DNA from: Persicaria tinctoria
Lineage: Eukaryota > Streptophyta > Magnoliopsida > Caryophyllales > Polygonaceae
Direction of reading: 5' to 3'
NCBI GenBank assembly: GCA_037127255.1
Contig: JBANSL010000020.1
Span: 56,829,098-56,893,097 of the forward strand
Length of the DNA: 64,000 nucleotides
Shown here piece after piece: positions 59,401 through 64,000 of this stretch. The notes under the pieces are model-generated. The model was not told where the DNA came from, searched no databases, and saw nothing but the letters and a program-made list of their open reading frames with translations. Position 1 is the first letter of the stretch, and the number at the start of each line of letters is the position of its first letter. Position numbers and translations under genes: made by a program.

Positions 59401-59766
59401 AACAATGCACTGCAGATCCTTAGCAAGTCGGCCTACAGACAGCAAATTGCACTTAAATTCGGATACAAATAAAACCTCTTTCAAACTCAAACCATTCAAT
59501 ACAAGAACCACACCAATGTATTGAATTAAGGTAACCTGACCAGTGGGCAAAGTGATACTGTAAGGAGTATCCAATCTAGTTCTCTCTCCAAATAAAGCAA
59601 CATCAGAACACATATGGCTTGTAGCTCCACTATCAATTATCCAAGTTGCCTTAGCAAAGAGATGAACAATTGATTTTACTGTACCTGCAAACCCAGAAAA
59701 AGCATCATCAACACTTGCTGATGATCCCTTGTCTCCTTTCCCAAGTATTTCCATTAGTTGTGCGTA
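56461..59766 (-). pseudogene. copia pol: protease, integrase, RT, RNase H, with TAG stops
   Basis: The main open stretch (59754-57253, 833 codons) has the protease DSGA (residues 41-44), the integrase zinc-binding HARLGHL...C-VC and catalytic core with HVDVWG, SDNALE and PQQNGVVER, then reverse transcriptase with the active-site YVDD at 781-784. RNase H follows in the same frame (57243-56755) with YCDADWA and SLSSAEAEYR, and the end (56751-56461) with KHIDLDCHFVRE and LADILTK. In-frame TAG codons lie at 59769-59767 (gag/pol boundary), 57255-57253 (before RNase H) and 56754-56752 (within RNase H). There are no frameshifts in pol. The element probably needs help in trans to move. Confidence 0.92.
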
Positions 59767-60711
59767 CTATTGATGAGTCAGTTCTGGTATGACAGCATCT
59801 GAAGCTACCTCATCCTGGGCACATCCTGCAAACCTCTTTCCTTTAGTAAACTTCCCATTATTGTCTGGAAAGCCATGGAGAGTATAACACCTCTCAATGT
59901 TATGCCCAGTTTTCTTGCAGTGAGTACAAAACCTTTCTTGTCTTTTATCACCTTTCTTAGTGTAACCACCAGAACCTGTATTTCCTGAACCTGTACCAAA
60001 GTTTCTTGAACATGAACCTGTATTACCAGAACCTGAATTATCAGCTAATCCAGAATTCAAACTCGAATTGGACCCCACTTTAGAACCATCAGCAAGAAAC
60101 AAAGACCCAGCATCAGTTGGACTCCCAGACTGTGATCCTCGTTGATCTTCTTCTTGCAATAACATTGAGTAAGCATCACTCAAAGACGGCAATGGATTCA
60201 TCATAAGCAAATTACCTCTAACAGCTGTATACGACTCATTCAAACCCATCAAGAATTGAATTAATTTCTGAGTCTCATCATATTTGGTAATTTCTTGCAT
60301 AGCGCCACAAGTACATACCGGGAACTTCATCATGCTACTCATTTCATCAATTAAAGCTCTGTATTTGGTGAAATAAGTAGAGATGGAGGCAGTACCTTGC
60401 GTAATTGAGACAATTTCTTTCTTGATGTTGTACATCTGAGTCCCACAAACCTTGCCATATCGGTGCTCTAACTCATCCCAAATACCCTTCACTGTATCAA
60501 TGTAAACAACACTTTGTCTGATCTCTGAATTCAAACCATTAACCAGCCAAGATAAATCCCAACTTATTCTTGGCAGATATAGCAACTTTCATGAACCGCT
60601 TCCATTCACCGAAGTTCCTACCATCAAAGCTGTTAGACACCAGTTGCTGCCCCGGATGGTCACTTGGATGGAGGAACAAAGGATCCCTAGAATCTGGAAT
60701 CGGTGCCGCCA
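59767..60711 (-). pseudogene. copia gag, with internal deletion and frameshift
   Basis: The start [13 protein letters not shown] (ATG at about 60711) leads to [14 protein letters not shown], the usual gag N-terminal block. After AKNKLGFI the frame breaks near 60560, and coding resumes in another frame at [16 protein letters not shown]. The usual residues between these blocks are missing, so a deletion with a frame change is inferred. Downstream is the UBN2-like gag core and a zinc knuckle CTHCKKTGHNIERC (CX2CX4HX4C) near 59950-59910. It ends at TAG 59769-59767, which is in frame with pol. Confidence 0.88.
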
Positions 60712-60815
60712 TGAATGAGCGATCAAGAATCAAATTGCAGAGATCCGAAGGAAAATTGAAAGGAAAATGCGGAAAAAACGAAGGAGTAGTGAACGAAATC
60801 ACTGCTCTGATACCA

Positions 60816-61091
60816 TGTTAGTTTTGTAGAAGGAGGATGTAACAGGAGATCAATCAAAATGAACGAGATCGGCCATTGCCATTGAAGCTCTCATTCATGA
60901 GTGAAAATATCGAAAATCTGTTACAGCAAAATTACCTTGCAAGTATCTAGAAGTAGTACTTATACAGAAGGAAGATAAGAAAGAGTTGGGCCGGCCCATA
61001 CAGAAAGCCCAGGCCTTTATTCTAACTATCAGAAAATGAAATGTACGAATATGTATGTATGAGTATCTTCCAATCTCCATATATGTCATCA
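60816..61091 (-). repeat. 5' LTR of the copia element
   Basis: 276 bp, identical to the 3' LTR except for one base by eye. The primer-binding site follows immediately on the minus strand. Confidence 0.97.
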
Positions 61092-61129
61092 ACAACAAAT
61101 ACCCTTATTTTAAAGAATCTCCTTTTTAT

Positions 61130-61548
61130 GATTTTGTGTTAGTTTTTGTTGCACAACTGCCATGAGACAGGACTTCATCCCAACATTTTCAAAAAATACC
61201 CTTATTTTAAAATACCCTTATTTTAAAAAATATAAGTTGATATGCATCATATTTACTTTCACGGATCAGAGTTTTGGAAAATTATTTTAGGGTGTACAAG
61301 GGTATGTTTATAATCTAAAATAAAGTTGGAAAGTAGATTTTATTTTTAAGTTATAAAAATTCTTTTTAGATGTTTTTTCTTCTTCTAAAAATTACAAATA
61401 ATTCCCACCTAACTTAGGGGCTTGGGGCTAATATGTTCCATACACACATCTGTAGCACTTTATTTATGATTGGGCCCAAAAGTATTTGAAAATGTTGGGA
61501 TGAAGTCCTGTCTCATGGCAGTTGTGCAACAAAAACTAACACAAAATC
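61130..61548. mobile_element. MITE with 60-bp inverted ends
   Basis: GATTTTGTGTTAGTTTTTGT and onward through CACAACTGCCATGAGACAGG (left) is repeated as its complement at 61488-61548. Flanking TAT (61127-61129, 61549-61551) may be a 3-bp target duplication. No superfamily is assigned. Confidence 0.75.
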
Positions 61549-63202
61549 TATGGGATAGTGAATACTTTAGGTAATGATTTAAGATTTTGTGTAGAAACAC
61601 AACGAATAACAACGGTGATTTTCAATGGAAGCTCCAACGCGTTTTACCATGTTATTGGAATTTCCAACAAGAAACACCCGTTGGAAAAAAGGGCCTTGGA
61701 ATTCATTCTTACCGTTAATTATGATGGAATTTCCATCGTTATGTAGATGTTGGAAATTAACCACGGCTAAAACTGTTAGAATACATAATTCAATTAAAGA
61801 AAAATAATTATAATAAATAATTCAATTAAAGAAAAATAATATTATTAAAACCTGTTTAACCGGTTGCTTTTATCAAGTTCCAACAACTTAACAATTGGAA
61901 TTTTCAACAATATTTACTGTTGAAAATTCTTTATTGGAATTTTCCAATATATGTAATGTTGGAATCAATTTATTTATTTTTTGCAAAAATATCATTTTTA
62001 TTAATACATTCCATCAACAATTACGTGGCTATTTGTATGAAGAAATTAATCTACTGGAAATATAAAAACCATGATATATAGCTATTATAAAGCAACAATA
62101 TAAAAATTACAATACGACCAGTTTCATTTACACATCTTCAACAACTATACAAATCATGTTCAAAGACGTTCAACAAAATGCAAAATGTCTGCAACCAAAA
62201 AGTACCAAATGAAATTGTAAATGCATAAACTAATATCACCCGGCCCCTAGACTATCACTACTGTCACCAAGTGTCCAAGTGCTACCACAACTGGAATGAA
62301 CAGTTGAAATGAGGAAGGTGCAAGGGAAATATACGATGGAATAGCTGGATTGAGATCTTGTGGCATTTCAATCTCCATCACTTTTGGATCTTATCCTGGT
62401 AGACATGGACTTGATAATTGAGTGATGTGGTTGTTGTTGATTCTTCTTGAAATCGAGTCTCCTTTGTCGCGTCATGCTATTATTTTATGCAATTGATACT
62501 GGGTCACATATGTAACCGTAAGTAGTGGAGAAGGATAATTAAGGAAGCAAAAAGAAGCACCACCAAAACTATCACAAGTGCTCAAAGATTTAACTTGATC
62601 AGGCTTAACTTATTCAACAATTGTTTGCTGCAAGCTATGTCTTTAGGCTTCTTCTTGATTGAATCTTCATTCTCAGACCAGATCAACTCAATGTGGGATG
62701 GATGCAACATGTAGGCTGCCAAGAGAATCATATATTAGAAAGATATGTGTGTATCTGATATAAATTAAATCAATTAATACTCAAAACCTAGTAAATAGAA
62801 AGATTTATAGGGTGGATCACTCCTTGAACACACTAAGGACGACATACCTGGTTGACTTGAACATGTAATCTGTAAACCACTTATTCATTCATAAGAATTC
62901 CGATGTTCATGATAGAGAGAATTCAAGATCGATCACTCTTCAATGAGAATTCACTGCACAACTGTTAATAGAAGAGAGATAGAAAACAGATTGAGATATA
63001 TTGAGGGTCTGAAGAAGGGAGCCAAGCACGATTAATTAAACCGTTCATTCACCCCACTAAGGCACCCACTAATTAAGGATGTAATTGTTCAGTCCTGATG
63101 TACGTGATCCTTTCAATTGAATTTCTTTTCTTTTTAAAAAAAATATTTGTTTTTCCAATCTAACAGACTATGAAATCTCCCACATATTTTCTAAAAAAAA
63201 AT
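61549..63202. other. Unassigned region with TTGGAATTTCCAAC words
   Basis: From 61620 to 61990 the words TTGGAATTTYCAAC and GTTGGAAATT recur in both orientations, as in subterminal regions of DNA transposons, but no defined ends were found. At about 62640-62720 a minus-strand frame reads LHPSHIELIWSENEDSIKKK, which could be an exon. I do not recognise it. No complete gene is visible. Confidence 0.35.
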
Positions 63203-63398
63203 GAGAAAATTGGGTAGAGTATACCCTTTTAAAGTTTTTTTTTATTAAATATACTCCTTGAGTTTTCTTTTAGGTAATTGTACTATTTTTTAGATGGAGA
63301 TTACTTTTATACCCTTACAATCAAATTTTATCATTTTAAAAAGTAAAAACAAATTTTTTTAAAAACAAATTCTATCCTTTTAAAAAGTAAACGGTTAA

Positions 63399-63480
63399 AT
63401 CATTGGAAGATTTGGTAGATGAAGATATTTTTCTCAACGATCATTGGAAGATTTGGTAGATGAAGATATTTCTCTCAACG
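63399..63480. repeat. 41-bp tandem duplication
   Basis: Two adjacent copies of a 41-bp unit starting ATCATTGGAAGATTTGG (63399-63439 and 63440-63480) differ at one base. Confidence 0.93.
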
Positions 63481-63579
63481 TGGAATTGATTAGGGTGAAT
63501 CTTCAAATTATTTGGTTAGAATTGTTTATTGACGGTTGTATTTTACAAACTCTAATTCATGTATGGAGTCGATTCTTGT

Positions 63580-63800
63580 AAGGCAATATCATTCTTGTAT
63601 TACAATATTATTTATGTAATAGAATAGTGTTCTTGTTACAAAATCATGTAATACAATCTCATTCTTGTGTTATAATAACATTCCTCTAATACAAAATTAT
63701 TCTTATATTACAATAGCGTTCATGTAATACAAGATCGTAACCACGTTCCTGTATTGTTAATCATCAATCAACCTTGCGTAATCAAACTCATGTAATACAA
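63580..63800 (+). repeat. TTGTATTACAA motif array
   Basis: About ten degenerate copies of TTCTTGTATTACAAT or CATGTAATACAA, at 20-30 bp spacing. The motif is itself a short palindrome (TTGTA-TTACAA). It occupies the same position relative to the terminus as the arrays in the other MULEs. Confidence 0.8.
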
Positions 63801-64000
63801 GATTTCGTGTACGGGGTGAATTCCTGTAATGAGCGGAGTCTTGTACCTATTACTATATCCGATCCGTAATTGAATTGTGGAGTTGAGTTACAAGAAATCA
63901 CCTAATTAAATGAATCGATTATTGTAACAATAGGTAGCGATTATTGTAACCTACAATTATTGTAGTCATAGATAGCGATTATTGTAGTCTAAAATTATTG

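Larger units (their letters stand above)
56178..61091 (-). mobile_element. Ty1/copia LTR retrotransposon, recent but defective, 4914 bp
   Basis: It has LTRs of 276 bp each (56178-56453 and 60816-61091), flanked by a perfect 5-bp duplication ACAAC (56173-56177, 61092-61096). Read on the minus strand the LTRs are TGATGACATA...CTAACA. I count one difference between them (G/T near 56306 and 60944). The primer-binding site TGGTATCAGAGC (60815-60804) abuts the 5' LTR and a polypurine tract GAGGGGGGG (about 56462-56454) abuts the 3' LTR. Domain order protease, integrase, reverse transcriptase, RNase H defines Ty1/copia. The single polyprotein frame is interrupted by three TAG codons and a gag deletion with frameshift. 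Confidence 0.97.
63203..64000. mobile_element. Left end of another MULE-like element, runs off the window
   Basis: GAGAAAATTGGGTAGAGTATACCC resembles the MULE-B end (GAGAAAATTTGCTAGAATATCACC), and the following AT-rich 100 bp has TIR character (ATATACTCCTTGAG, TTACTTTTATACCC). Inside, TTGTATTACAA-type motifs recur from 63580 to 63800. The right end is beyond the window, so the call is tentative. Confidence 0.5.

Overview
The window reads as nuclear DNA of a flowering plant, most likely a eudicot: AT-rich, intron-containing genes with GT/AG splice sites, a plant xyloglucan xylosyltransferase, and plant-type CACTA, MULE, Helitron, Tourist, Stowaway, hAT, SINE, LINE, TRIM and Ty1/copia elements. 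No organism name can be assigned from the sequence alone. There are no organellar, rRNA or tRNA genes and no CRISPR arrays.

Only two ordinary host genes look intact. One is a four-exon Mpo1-like (DUF962) gene on the minus strand (21692-19796). The other is an intronless XXT5-like xyloglucan 6-xylosyltransferase on the minus strand (28343-27024). A second copy of the Mpo1-like gene lies at the left edge (1-2561), in the same orientation. It is broken by a TRIM element in exon 1 and carries a Tourist-like MITE in its first intron. The intact copy serves as the empty site for both insertions.

Between the two Mpo1 copies is a nest of transposons. A palindromic element (arms 3043-3751 and 17105-18860) was split by a MULE (3752-17104, near-perfect 9-bp target duplication). 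That MULE carries a Hikeshi/OPI10 gene fragment and a PPR-like scrap. It was later hit by a 5.8-kb CACTA transposon (4125-9902, with degenerate TNP2 and TNPA genes) inside the Hikeshi fragment, and by a 3.6-kb solo LTR (10056-13643). Stowaway and Tourist elements complete the nest.

From 22 to 26.7 kb lie truncated LINEs, a Helitron (22981-25189) and a 662-bp foldback MULE (25994-26655). After XXT5, 30.9-43.6 kb is a segmental duplication whose two units differ by insertions: a hAT MITE, two MULEs, a solo LTR, a LINE and a TIR element. One of these, at 36787-40315, is a Pack-MULE with a perfect 9-bp target duplication. It carries exons from phosphoglycerate kinase, phosphoethanolamine N-methyltransferase and an unidentified gene. 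From 45 to 56 kb there are a SINE with a clear target duplication, another MULE, LINE tails and a TRIM inserted inside a second SINE. From 56178 to 61091 lies a very recent Ty1/copia element (LTRs 275/276 identical) whose reading frame nevertheless carries three TAG stops and a gag deletion. A further MULE-like end at 63203 runs off the window.

The most unusual theme is a set of MULEs (3752, 32461, 36787, about 46165, 63203) that each combine captured or exon-like DNA with an array of a short directly repeated motif specific to that element: GGTGACAAT, TTCGATGGTATCG, ATGKCATCA, ATTATTCGGT and TTGTATTACAA respectively.
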